DNA from: Nocardioides piscis
GTDB taxonomy: Bacteria; Actinomycetota; Actinomycetes; Propionibacteriales; Nocardioidaceae
NCBI RefSeq assembly: GCF_011300215.1
Contig: NZ_CP049866.1
Coordinates: 1,984,001 to 2,048,000, forward strand
Length of the DNA: 64,000 bases
Direction of reading: 5' to 3'
The notes beneath the pieces were generated by a model. That model searched no databases, was not told the origin of the DNA, and saw nothing but the letters and a program-made list of their open reading frames with translations. Position numbers and translations under genes: made by a program. Shown here one piece after another: positions 17,660 through 25,478 of this stretch; the first letter of the stretch is position 1, and each line of letters begins with the position of its first letter.

Positions 17660-20461
17660 GTGGATCGTGATCGCGGGGCGCACTTCCACCGGGCGGACTT
17701 CCAGGTTCACACGCCGAGGGATGGGCAGTGGAAGGGAAAGAAGCCAGTCTCTGATGACGACCGCGCGGCCTATGCGCAGTCGTTCGTCGCTGCCTGCCGC
17801 CGGATCGGGCTGAACGCGGTCGCGATCACCGACCACCACGACCTCGTGTTTGCTCCGTTCATCCGACGGGCTGCCGCAGAGGAACTGGACGAACACGGCG
17901 AGCACTACTCGCCCGCCCAGCGTCTGACGGTGTTCCCTGGTGTGGAACTCACATTGGCTCTCGCCCGACAGGCGCTCCTCATACTCGACGCCGACTTCCC
18001 AGATGATCGGCTGCCGTCGGTCCTCCAGGCTCTCGCGATTACCCCGCACGATCCGACCGCAGCAACCCTCCCCGACGTGAAGCCGCTGGATCACATCACC
18101 TCTCTGGCAGACCTGCACAAGAAGCTCGACGAGCACGATTGGCTGAAGGGCCGTTACATCGTCTTGCCTAACGCCAGCGACAGCGGCCACAAGACGATCA
18201 TGCGCAAGGGCATGCAGGCTGAGTACAAGGACATGCCCTGCGTGGGCGGCTACCTGGACGGCTCAGTCGACAAGATCGGGACGGGCAACCAGCGTATTTT
18301 CGCCGGTGTGGATGCCTCGTGGGGAAACAAGCCGCTCGCCATTTTCCAGACGTCCGATGCCCGATCCGAGGACTTCGCAAGCCTGGGTGCACCTTCGACT
18401 TGGGTTAAGTGGGCCGAGCCGACCGGCGAAGCGCTTCGGCAGGCATGCCTGGGACATCAATCCCGCATCGCGCATGTCGTCCCTCAGATTCCGACCGTCT
18501 TCATTTCACGGATCACCGTTTCCAACAGCAAGTTCCTTGGGCCCGTCGATGTCGTTTTCAACTCGCAGTACAACGCCATCATCGGTGGCCGAGGGACCGG
18601 TAAGTCAACGATCCTCGACTACGTCCGATGGGGACTGTGCGACCAAGCGGCGCAGGCGGGCGACGAGGAGTTGGCGAACCCGACGGTTCGGCGCGAACGG
18701 CTGATCGAGAACACCCTCAAGCCTGTTGGCGGCCAGGTCGAGGTCTTCTTCACCATCAACGAGATCCCCCATGTGGTGCGTCGTGACGCGGCCACGGGTG
18801 AGATCCAGTTGAAGGTCGGAGAGGAAGACTTCGCAAAGGTTCGAGAAGAGCACGTCCGATCGCTTCTGCCGGTCCACGCCTACAGTCAGAAGCAGTTGAG
18901 CAGCGTGGCGCTGCGGATGGATGAGTTAACGCGCTTCGTGACCGCGCCGGTGCAGCGATCGCTTGACAGCATCGACCAGCGGGTCGCGGAGTCGGCCGGC
19001 AAGTTGCGCGAGAACTACGCCAAGGTGCAACGGGCTCGCGAGCTGGACTCGTCCGTATCGCGCCAACAGTTGACCGAGCGATCACTTGCAGAGCAGGCAG
19101 CCAACCTGCGTGGAGCCCTCACCGATCTGTCCGAGGAGGATCGCGCCACACTCAGCGCGAAGCCACAGTTTGATTCGGTTCGGGAGTCCCTCGTCTCACA
19201 GGAGCGTGAGCTGCAGGACGCCTTCGCACAAGCGAACGCCGTAGTGGAGCGGCTTGGCGTTGTGCAGACCAACCTTGACGTCCCTGCCGATGTCCCTGCT
19301 GACATTGCTGATGCGGTTGCCGCCTTGGCCGCCGCTCGACAGCAGTTGATCCAGAACCTCCAGGGCGCCATTTCTGAGGCACTCAACACAGCGGCGTCTG
19401 CGCGCACCGAAGGGGCTGCGGAGCACGCCGCAGCAGTCACGATCAGCGAGGCCATCAGTTCGTTTAACGAGCGCTACGAGGAGGTCAAACGTCGCTCGAG
19501 TGCACACCAGGCCAAGTTGGATGAACTCGCAGGGGTCGAGGATCGCCGAACCCAGGCCGCCGGGCTGCTGGCTACTCACAAGCGCGATCGCCAGGCGATC
19601 GGGGATCCATTCAAGGCGCACACCGAGCTACGTGGCGAGCTGATCGCCCAGTACCGAGAGCGATCCGAACTGCTCAGCGAGGAAACAGCACGGCTGACTG
19701 GGCTATCAGAGGGGCTCTTGAGGGCAAGTATCAACCTGGGTCAGGGACTCGCACCCGTTGAAGAGCGATTCCGAGGTTACATTCAAGGATCCGGCGTTCG
19801 GGGCGGCAAGATCGACCAGCTGTTCGCCGGCCTTCGTGGAGAGACCGACCCACTCGGTACCTGGGAACTTGTTCTCACGGAGTTGGAGAGTCTTCTCCGG
19901 CTGGAAGCGGACGCCGTCCACACCTCAGAAACGACCCCCATTCTCACCCGTCTGGGCTTCCCGCTTGTTGACCAGCAGCGAGCGAGGACTCGCATGACGG
20001 CTGACGGGTGGTTGGATCTCGCCCTGACGCCGATTCGAGACGAGCCTCTCTTCGAGTACCAAACCAAGGAGAACGAGTTCATTGCGTTCAGTGCAGCCTC
20101 GGCTGGACAACAGGCGACGGCGCTGCTTCGGGTTCTACTGGCGCAGACCGGCGTGCCGCTGATCATCGACCAGCCCGAGGAAGACCTCGACAGTCAGGTC
20201 GTGCAGGACGTCGTGACCCGGATCTGGTCTGCCAAACAGAAGCGCCAACTGATCTTCGCGAGCCACAACGCCAACCTGGTGGTGAACGGCGATGCCGAAC
20301 TTGTCATTGCCTTCGACTACCGCAAACAGGGCGACCAGTCGGGCGGCCGGGTAAAGCTCGAGGGCGCGATCGACGTACCGGCAGTCCGGGACGAGATCAC
20401 TCGTGTCATGGAGGGCGGGGAAAAGGCGTTCAGGCTCCGTAAGGAGCGCTACGGGTTCTGA
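17660..20461 (+). CDS. PHP-domain/SMC-like ATPase, TrlF family
   Basis: A 933-residue protein joining an N-terminal PHP-type phosphoesterase domain (FHRADFQVHTP; AITDHHD near residue 56) to an SMC/RecN-like ATPase. Walker A GGRGTGKST lies near residue 309. A long coiled coil covers about 440-700, and the Walker B region IIDQPEEDLDSQ near 834 and SHNANLVV near 866 close the ATPase. This is the layout of TrlF-type AAA-like ATPases, which recur beside type I RM systems and probably act as defence nucleases. The GTG at 17660 is the only plausible start after an in-frame stop at 17636-17638. It is preceded by a weak CTGGAG site. Confidence 0.8.
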   Translation: MDRDRGAHFHRADFQVHTPRDGQWKGKKPVSDDDRAAYAQSFVAACRRIGLNAVAITDHHDLVFAPFIRRAAAEELDEHGEHYSPAQRLTVFPGVELTLALARQALLILDADFPDDRLPSVLQALAITPHDPTAATLPDVKPLDHITSLADLHKKLDEHDWLKGRYIVLPNASDSGHKTIMRKGMQAEYKDMPCVGGYLDGSVDKIGTGNQRIFAGVDASWGNKPLAIFQTSDARSEDFASLGAPSTWVKWAEPTGEALRQACLGHQSRIAHVVPQIPTVFISRITVSNSKFLGPVDVVFNSQYNAIIGGRGTGKSTILDYVRWGLCDQAAQAGDEELANPTVRRERLIENTLKPVGGQVEVFFTINEIPHVVRRDAATGEIQLKVGEEDFAKVREEHVRSLLPVHAYSQKQLSSVALRMDELTRFVTAPVQRSLDSIDQRVAESAGKLRENYAKVQRARELDSSVSRQQLTERSLAEQAANLRGALTDLSEEDRATLSAKPQFDSVRESLVSQERELQDAFAQANAVVERLGVVQTNLDVPADVPADIADAVAALAAARQQLIQNLQGAISEALNTAASARTEGAAEHAAAVTISEAISSFNERYEEVKRRSSAHQAKLDELAGVEDRRTQAAGLLATHKRDRQAIGDPFKAHTELRGELIAQYRERSELLSEETARLTGLSEGLLRASINLGQGLAPVEERFRGYIQGSGVRGGKIDQLFAGLRGETDPLGTWELVLTELESLLRLEADAVHTSETTPILTRLGFPLVDQQRARTRMTADGWLDLALTPIRDEPLFEYQTKENEFIAFSAASAGQQATALLRVLLAQTGVPLIIDQPEEDLDSQVVQDVVTRIWSAKQKRQLIFASHNANLVVNGDAELVIAFDYRKQGDQSGGRVKLEGAIDVPAVRDEITRVMEGGEKAFRLRKERYGF

Positions 20462-20768
20462 TCGCTGGCAAGACCGCGTGCAACGCCTGTTCGCCGAAGT
20501 TCCGAGCCTGCGTCGGTACCTCGCCCTAGGGTCGATGTATGCCGAAAGTCCAGATCAGCGCTGACCGCTTCAGCAGCCTGCGGCTAACCGAAATCGCTCG
20601 CGCCGGCCGGTCTACGGCTGAGGTTGCGATCGTCGTCCTCTTGGTGAGATGTGCGTCTGGCACCGACGCGCGATGCTGTGTTCACGACTGATGTCGGCGG
20701 TAGGTGTCAAGATCTGTCATGCAGCATGTTTACAAGTGTTCCGATGGGTTGAGAGGGGAGGTGGGTTC
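20462..20768. other. Junction between RM operon and MazG/TIR cassette
   Basis: About 300 bases without a firm gene. One short reading frame from ATG 20538 would encode about 50 residues (begins MPKVQISADRF). It has no recognisable domain and a poor ribosome site, so I do not call it. A strong GGGGAGGTGGG site at the right end serves the MazG-like gene. The stretch probably marks a boundary between two defence modules. Confidence 0.35.
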
Positions 20769-22085
20769 GTGGAGTTCGCCGAGTATCAGACGGTCGTTAC
20801 CGCGTTCCAAGGGGAGTTCGACACGGCACACGAACTCGTGCCGCTTCTCGGGACGGGTGCGCACGCGGGAGCGATTTTGGACGCTCAGCAGAGATTCTTA
20901 CGCGACCGAGTATCTGCGCCAGGTCGAACCCGTGCGATCGAGCGAGCCCTGGGTCGCCTGGTGCGTTGGTGTGCGGTAGTCGCGAATCAGAATGGCTTGG
21001 AACTTAACCTGATCGCGCACGCCAACCTACGCAAGGTCGATCGGCGGCATCGAGAGCTGGGACTCTCCGGAATCACCGCACTGGTCCCAGATATGGGCAC
21101 TGCACTCACGTTCTCGACCTACAGTCGGCTCGCGGCGGAGACGGACCAGGACATTGGAGTGGGCTCTGATCCGCTCGAGTTGAGCGTGCCGTTGCTAGGT
21201 ATGGCAGGCGAGGTCGGAAGCCTGTTTCTCGAGCAGAAGAAGCGTTACCGAGGTGACAGCGAGCGCGAAGACTGGCCGGCCTTCATCGCCGAAGAACTGG
21301 GCGACCTCCTTTGGTATGTCTCGGCGGTATGCCGGCATCTGGGATCGGACCTCGACGTCGTGATGCAGAGCGACGCGGACCGGCTGCAGGGCATGGAGTT
21401 CGCGGGCGCTACCAAGAGATTTCTGACCTTCGACGAGGACGCCCCGCTTGACGAACGGTTCCCTCGGCAACTTCAACTCCGCTTTGTTGAAAGCCAAGAG
21501 AGCGGCGAACCAGTCGTGACGATGATCCTTCGAGACGCCGTCCCGAATGCCTTTCCCGACGGCGCGATCCCACTGCCGAACGACAAATGGAAGGGCTACA
21601 CCGCAGGGGAACGACTGGGCGACCCGGTCAACGACAACTCCCACTCCAGCGACGCCTACCGCTATCACGACGCCATCCACCTCGGGTTCCTTGCCGTGCT
21701 CCAGTGGTCACCCAACCTGCGCAGCCTCCTGAAGGTGAAACGAAAGTTCGACCCGAAGATCGACGATGCCGAGGACGGTGCCCGCGCGATCTTTGCAGAG
21801 GAAGGGCTGGCTGCGATCCTGGCCAAGCAGGCCTTCGTCAACGACAACTACCTCGATGTGCGGAAGGTCCCCGAAGAACTACTGGAACTCATCGCCAGCG
21901 TGACCGACGACCTAGAAGTGTCTGTGCTTCCGTTGTGGCTCTGGGCCGAGGCGATCTGTCAGGGCTTCGCGGTGCTGGGAGCGCTCGCCCGAAATCGTGG
22001 CGGGTTCGTGTTGGCGGACTTGGACGCCGGCCACCTGAAATACTCCAAGACCCCTTTCACTATGCGGGATGGTGCTGATGAGTAA
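20769..22085 (+). CDS. MazG-like nucleotide pyrophosphohydrolase with C-terminal domain
   Basis: Probably hydrolyses a (modified) nucleoside triphosphate to the monophosphate. With the GTG start chosen from the strong upstream GGGGAGGTGGG, the protein is 438 residues. The MazG fold is seen in GEVGSLFLEQKKR (about 147-159) and AEELGDLLWYVS (about 174-185), giving the EExxE/ExxD metal-site pattern. A second helical part follows (RYHDAIHLGFLAVLQW; EEGLAAILAKQAFVND), resembling the C-terminal extension of MazG proteins found in phage and DNA-modification operons. It overlaps the next gene by 8 or 17 bases, so the two are coupled. The exact substrate is unknown. Confidence 0.8.
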   Translation: MEFAEYQTVVTAFQGEFDTAHELVPLLGTGAHAGAILDAQQRFLRDRVSAPGRTRAIERALGRLVRWCAVVANQNGLELNLIAHANLRKVDRRHRELGLSGITALVPDMGTALTFSTYSRLAAETDQDIGVGSDPLELSVPLLGMAGEVGSLFLEQKKRYRGDSEREDWPAFIAEELGDLLWYVSAVCRHLGSDLDVVMQSDADRLQGMEFAGATKRFLTFDEDAPLDERFPRQLQLRFVESQESGEPVVTMILRDAVPNAFPDGAIPLPNDKWKGYTAGERLGDPVNDNSHSSDAYRYHDAIHLGFLAVLQWSPNLRSLLKVKRKFDPKIDDAEDGARAIFAEEGLAAILAKQAFVNDNYLDVRKVPEELLELIASVTDDLEVSVLPLWLWAEAICQGFAVLGALARNRGGFVLADLDAGHLKYSKTPFTMRDGADE

Positions 22086-22872
22086 GTCGGATCCTGACGT
22101 CCGACCGCCGAACCCTCCGTGGCAGCCTCTAGTCGACAAGGGCGGGGGCTACCTGTCGGTCTATCTGAACGACCCTCTCGCGCGCTGGCCGGTGCGCGAG
22201 ATCACCAAGCCAGCCGACAACAAGAGCGACCCCAACATCGAGACAGGCAGCTACGGCCTGTTCTCCACCTGCGAGCCATCGATGCGCAAGGCGATCGTGG
22301 CTCGCGGTGCGAGTTCCATTTTCTTCATGACAACACGTGAAGGGGTGCGCTGGCTGACCGGTTACTACCACATCGGGTGGTACGCACCTGGAGTGCGCGG
22401 GGCTAGCCGCGGGGACTATGCGCTAGCAGCCGACGTCATCAGATTCGTCGATCCCATCGACCCCCGAACTCTCTCGCAACCGGCGAAGGCGGCGCTTCTC
22501 GTGAAGTTCCGCACCCAGAAGCCGATCGATGCTCAGATCGTCAATCAGCTGCGTAACGAGATCGATGGTCGGGACTCGCGAACCGACGAATACATCGGTG
22601 AAGTTGCACGGCTCGAGCAGTTCTCGCGCGAGCACTCAGAGTTCGCGTATCCCTCGTGGGGCCGCGAGGCCGGGTTTAACTGGTCAGACGCCGCCACCTA
22701 TCTGCCCCTGGATGATGCAACCCCGGCGGTCGATACTCCCAACAGCAGCCCCACCGGACGCTGGCGCTGCGGCAGTTGCGATCGGATCGTCGAAAACAAG
22801 GCATTGTTGAAGAGGTGCCCGGCCTGCGGTGAAACCGGAACACTCACACCCGAACTCGGCGGTGAGGGCTGA
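22078..22872 (+). CDS. Unrecognised protein with C-terminal zinc ribbon
   Basis: No named family recognised. The roughly 264-residue protein has an N-terminal globular domain (SYGLFSTCEPSMRKAI; TREGVRWLTGYYHIGWYA). Its alternating strands loosely recall PUA/EVE/ASCH-type nucleic-acid or base-sensing folds, but that is a guess. The C-terminus is a classic zinc ribbon (CGSCDRIVENKALLKRCPAC, CxxC-x14-CxxC). ATG 22078 overlaps the MazG stop; ATG 22069 is an in-frame alternative. Its stop overlaps the TIR gene start (TGATG), so the three genes form one operon. Confidence 0.75.
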   Translation: MSKSDPDVRPPNPPWQPLVDKGGGYLSVYLNDPLARWPVREITKPADNKSDPNIETGSYGLFSTCEPSMRKAIVARGASSIFFMTTREGVRWLTGYYHIGWYAPGVRGASRGDYALAADVIRFVDPIDPRTLSQPAKAALLVKFRTQKPIDAQIVNQLRNEIDGRDSRTDEYIGEVARLEQFSREHSEFAYPSWGREAGFNWSDAATYLPLDDATPAVDTPNSSPTGRWRCGSCDRIVENKALLKRCPACGETGTLTPELGGEG

Positions 22873-23330
22873 TGCGTCGGGTCTTCCTGTCCTATCAGCA
22901 CCGCGATCAGATGCGAGCCAAGGGCTTCAACCTGATGTCCTACAACAAGAACCTCAAACTGGATTTCTCGGTTCGCCACCTGGTGGACCCGGTCAAGAGC
23001 TCGGACCAACAGTACATCTCGCGAAAGATCAAGGAGCAGCTCAAGTACACCAGCGCAACGGTGGTCCTCATTGGAAAGGACACAGCCAAGAGCGATTGGG
23101 TGGCGCGCGAGATCGAGTGGAGCCGTGAGAAGGGCAACGCGATCGTCGGGATCCAGATTGACCCAGGTGCTGAAGTTCCGGCGGGCCTGCTCGAAGCAGG
23201 CGCTGAGATCCTTGATTGGAACAAGCCCGCCGACGTCGCCCAGTTCGGCCCAGCGGTTGAGCGCGCCGTCAAAGGGACAACAAGAGGTCAGAACATGCCT
23301 CGAAACTCGATCAGCCACTGCTCGCGTTGA
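22872..23330 (+). CDS. TIR-domain protein (ThsB-like/DUF1863 type)
   Basis: A 152-residue single-domain TIR protein. The opening MRRVFLSYQHRDQ is the TIR strand A and BB-loop start. The motif SDWVAREIEWS (residues 74-84) holds the likely catalytic Glu80, followed by the strand NAIVGIQID. Small TIR proteins of this type are the sensing/cyclising partner in Thoeris and related abortive-infection systems, where they make an NAD-derived signal or deplete NAD. It is the third gene of the MazG operon. Its last 20 bases overlap the convergent DUF4231 gene. No ThsA-like effector with a SLOG or SIR2 domain was seen nearby. Confidence 0.85.
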   Translation: MRRVFLSYQHRDQMRAKGFNLMSYNKNLKLDFSVRHLVDPVKSSDQQYISRKIKEQLKYTSATVVLIGKDTAKSDWVAREIEWSREKGNAIVGIQIDPGAEVPAGLLEAGAEILDWNKPADVAQFGPAVERAVKGTTRGQNMPRNSISHCSR

Positions 23331-24186
23331 GCACGCCGTTCCGAGCGCACCACATGACGTGCTCGCGGGAAATGGCCTCTTCGGCCTCGCTGACCACTCG
23401 CGGCCAGGACTCTTCATCTGCGCGACTGGCCAGTGAACTCGCCATCCCCAGTTCCTGGCAGGTCAGCGCGTAAGCGCTCGCGTTGATGGTGTGCTGCCGC
23501 AGCTGCGACTCGGCCACCAAGGCCGCGCCGAGCGCTGCGAATACGCCGAGGAGGTCAATCGAGATCACCATCTGCGCGCGGAGCACGCCGAGGACGAGAC
23601 CGACAATCGAGCTCGCGACGGCGCCGCCAATGAGTTGCTTCGCGCGCTTTCGATGGAAAGTGGCCTTGCCTGCGTACCAACCACGTTGATCCTCGATACG
23701 TCCCAGGACATACGCGTCCCGCCGTTCCTCAAACGTGGAAGCGCGGAGTTCGCGCATTCGGGCTGTGATCTGCTCACCGGTTGCTGCCTGAGTATCGACC
23801 TGGCTGAGTTCGCGGACGATTTGGCGCAGGCGGTCGATGAAGGTTTGGTCGACGTCCGCGGCGTCGATCGGGAACGGGTCGGCGCCCGTTGCGTAACTCC
23901 ACGTGAGCGACTTCACCGACTCGGCGGCAGCGCGGCCCTGGTACCAGGCCTCGGCGGGGCGGCGAAAAGCAAGCAGCAGCGCTAGGGCGCTTGAAGTCAG
24001 GAACGCGACCACCGAAACCCACCCCATGGCGTCCTGCGAACCGACCTTCCAAGTGACAGCACCTGCCAGGGCGCCGATGGTCAGCATCACCAGATACCAC
24101 CGCGTCTGCAGGAACGTGTTGTCCCGGCCCGTGGTCGACGTTGTGCTGGCGAACGTGTATAGGGACGGGTAGTCACTGTCTGCCAT
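23311..24186 (-). CDS. DUF4231/SLATT-like multi-TM protein
   Basis: A predicted 291-residue membrane protein with two hairpins of TM helices: about residues 28-70 (RWYLVMLTIGALAGAV and SVVAFLTSSALALLLAF) and about 180-225 (LIGGAVASSIVGLVLG and LLGVFAALGAALV). The central soluble part is helical and charged. This is the plan of DUF4231 proteins, related to the SLATT effectors that permeabilise membranes in nucleotide-signalling defence. ATG 24186 is chosen because GGAG lies 9 bases upstream; ATG 24234 is an in-frame alternative. It is convergent with the TIR gene and overlaps it by 20 bases. Confidence 0.75.
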   Translation of the reverse strand: MADSDYPSLYTFASTTSTTGRDNTFLQTRWYLVMLTIGALAGAVTWKVGSQDAMGWVSVVAFLTSSALALLLAFRRPAEAWYQGRAAAESVKSLTWSYATGADPFPIDAADVDQTFIDRLRQIVRELSQVDTQAATGEQITARMRELRASTFEERRDAYVLGRIEDQRGWYAGKATFHRKRAKQLIGGAVASSIVGLVLGVLRAQMVISIDLLGVFAALGAALVAESQLRQHTINASAYALTCQELGMASSLASRADEESWPRVVSEAEEAISREHVMWCARNGVLNASSG

Positions 24187-24349
24187 CACAGGTGGCTCCG
24201 GGTCAGGAGTAACCGCATCATTCCGTCCGAACATGATCGAGATGGTATCGGCCACAGTTGGGAGTCCAGGGCAGCGTCGACGGCCGTCGCATCGGACCCG
24301 CGGATCACGGGTCCCGGTTCTGGAGCCTCGCACGCCATAGGATCGATAC

Positions 24350-25333
24350 GTGGTGAAGACAGAGCCGACCCCTCGAACCGAGGCGTTCGATCTCTACTGG
24401 CGCTTCACGGCTGAACGTCACAATTCATTCGAGAAGCGACTTGCAGGTGAACCTGGGCCCTGGAGTGATGACGAGATCATCCAGACGTACAAGTTCTGCA
24501 ACGTCTTCAGAGCTGCGGACCGGGTATCTCAGTACCTGATTCGCGAGGTCGCTTACCACGCCGAGCCTTGCTCGTTTCACGACCGCGTGTTCCAGATCGT
24601 GGCGTTTCGAACGTTCAGCAAGATCGAGACCTGGGAGTCGATCCGGTTGCTACTTGGCCGCCACCCGACCCTGGAAGACCTGGCCGATGGATCCTTCGCC
24701 CGTGCCCTAGACGAAGCACGTGCGACTAACGGCGGCCTATACACCGGCGCATTCATCTTGTGTGCCACGGACGCCTACGGGCAGCGCCTTAAGCACCGCA
24801 ACCACGTCGAACTCTTTCGGCACATGTTCCTGACTGGATCCCTCGATGACGATGTCCTGCAAGCATGCTCGCTTGAAGAGGTCTTCCTGCTTCTTCGTAG
24901 GTTCCCGCTCATGGGTGACTTCATGTCCTACCAGGTCGCTGTCGATCTCAACTACTCAGAACTCATCAACTTTAGTGAGAACGACTTCACCCGGCCCGGA
25001 CCTGGAGCGCTGCGTGGCATCAAAAAGTGCTTTGTGTCGCTGGGCGACTACACGCCAACGGAGATCATCCACTGGATGGTCGAACGCCAGGTCATCGAAT
25101 TTGACCGTCTTGGCCTTGCGTTCAACGGGCTGTGGGGTAGGCCCCTGCACGCGATCGACGCGCAGAACCTTTTCTGTGAGACAGATAAGTACTGCCGAGT
25201 CGCGCTGCCCGAGCTGACGAGTGCGCGCACACGCATCAAGTCGCGATTCAATCCCCGATCGGATCCGATCTCGATGTTCTTCCCACCCAAATGGCAGCTC
25301 GCAGCCTCTGCCACTGAATTAGCAATGGTCTAA
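24350..25333 (+). CDS. 5-hmdU-DNA-kinase-type helical domain protein
   Basis: The 327-residue protein matches the helical domain family known from phage 5-hydroxymethyluracil DNA kinases and annotated as nucleotide kinase domain or DNA base hypermodification protein. Recognisable segments are FDLYWRFTAERHNSFEKR, TYKFCNVFRAADRVSQYL and HRNHVELFRHMF. No P-loop (GxxxxGKS/T) is present, so this is the helical part alone without the phage kinase domain. It begins with tandem GTG codons and is divergent from the DUF4231 gene. It belongs to the same cassette as the MazG-like and TIR genes, suggesting surveillance or handling of modified bases. Confidence 0.72.
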   Translation: MVKTEPTPRTEAFDLYWRFTAERHNSFEKRLAGEPGPWSDDEIIQTYKFCNVFRAADRVSQYLIREVAYHAEPCSFHDRVFQIVAFRTFSKIETWESIRLLLGRHPTLEDLADGSFARALDEARATNGGLYTGAFILCATDAYGQRLKHRNHVELFRHMFLTGSLDDDVLQACSLEEVFLLLRRFPLMGDFMSYQVAVDLNYSELINFSENDFTRPGPGALRGIKKCFVSLGDYTPTEIIHWMVERQVIEFDRLGLAFNGLWGRPLHAIDAQNLFCETDKYCRVALPELTSARTRIKSRFNPRSDPISMFFPPKWQLAASATELAMV

Positions 25334-25383
25334 CGCCGAACAGGACCTAAGGCGTTGAGGGGCTGGCGACCAATGTCGGGCTA

Positions 25384-25399
25384 GTCAGCCTTATCTGAC
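25384..25399. promoter_or_regulatory. Inverted-repeat site shared upstream of two recombinases
   Basis: GTCAG-N6-CTGAC lies 95 bases before this recombinase start. The closely related GTCAG-N6-GTGAC lies 80 bases before the paralogous recombinase at 56582 (GTCAGCCTTRTSTGAC in both). It could be a recombinase binding or core site, or a promoter operator. Confidence 0.4.
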
Positions 25400-25478
25400 C
25401 TTGCCTCCTCATGAGGGGTCGCCGGTGACCCGGCACCCGGTCCCGTGGCGGTGGGGGAGACGCCGCTACGACGGCGCC

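Noticed and set aside
9966..20461. A BREX or DISARM locus
   Set aside because: The genes are a standard HsdMSR set plus peptidase and TrlF-like ATPase; no PglX, PglZ, BrxC or DrmA/B features were seen.
20538..20690. Short reading frame of about 50 codons before the MazG-like gene
   Set aside because: No ribosome site, no domain, and mixed residue composition; could be a chance frame.
22872..24186. A canonical Thoeris system
   Set aside because: The TIR protein is ThsB-like, but no ThsA (SIR2 or SLOG effector) is nearby; the membrane protein is DUF4231-like.
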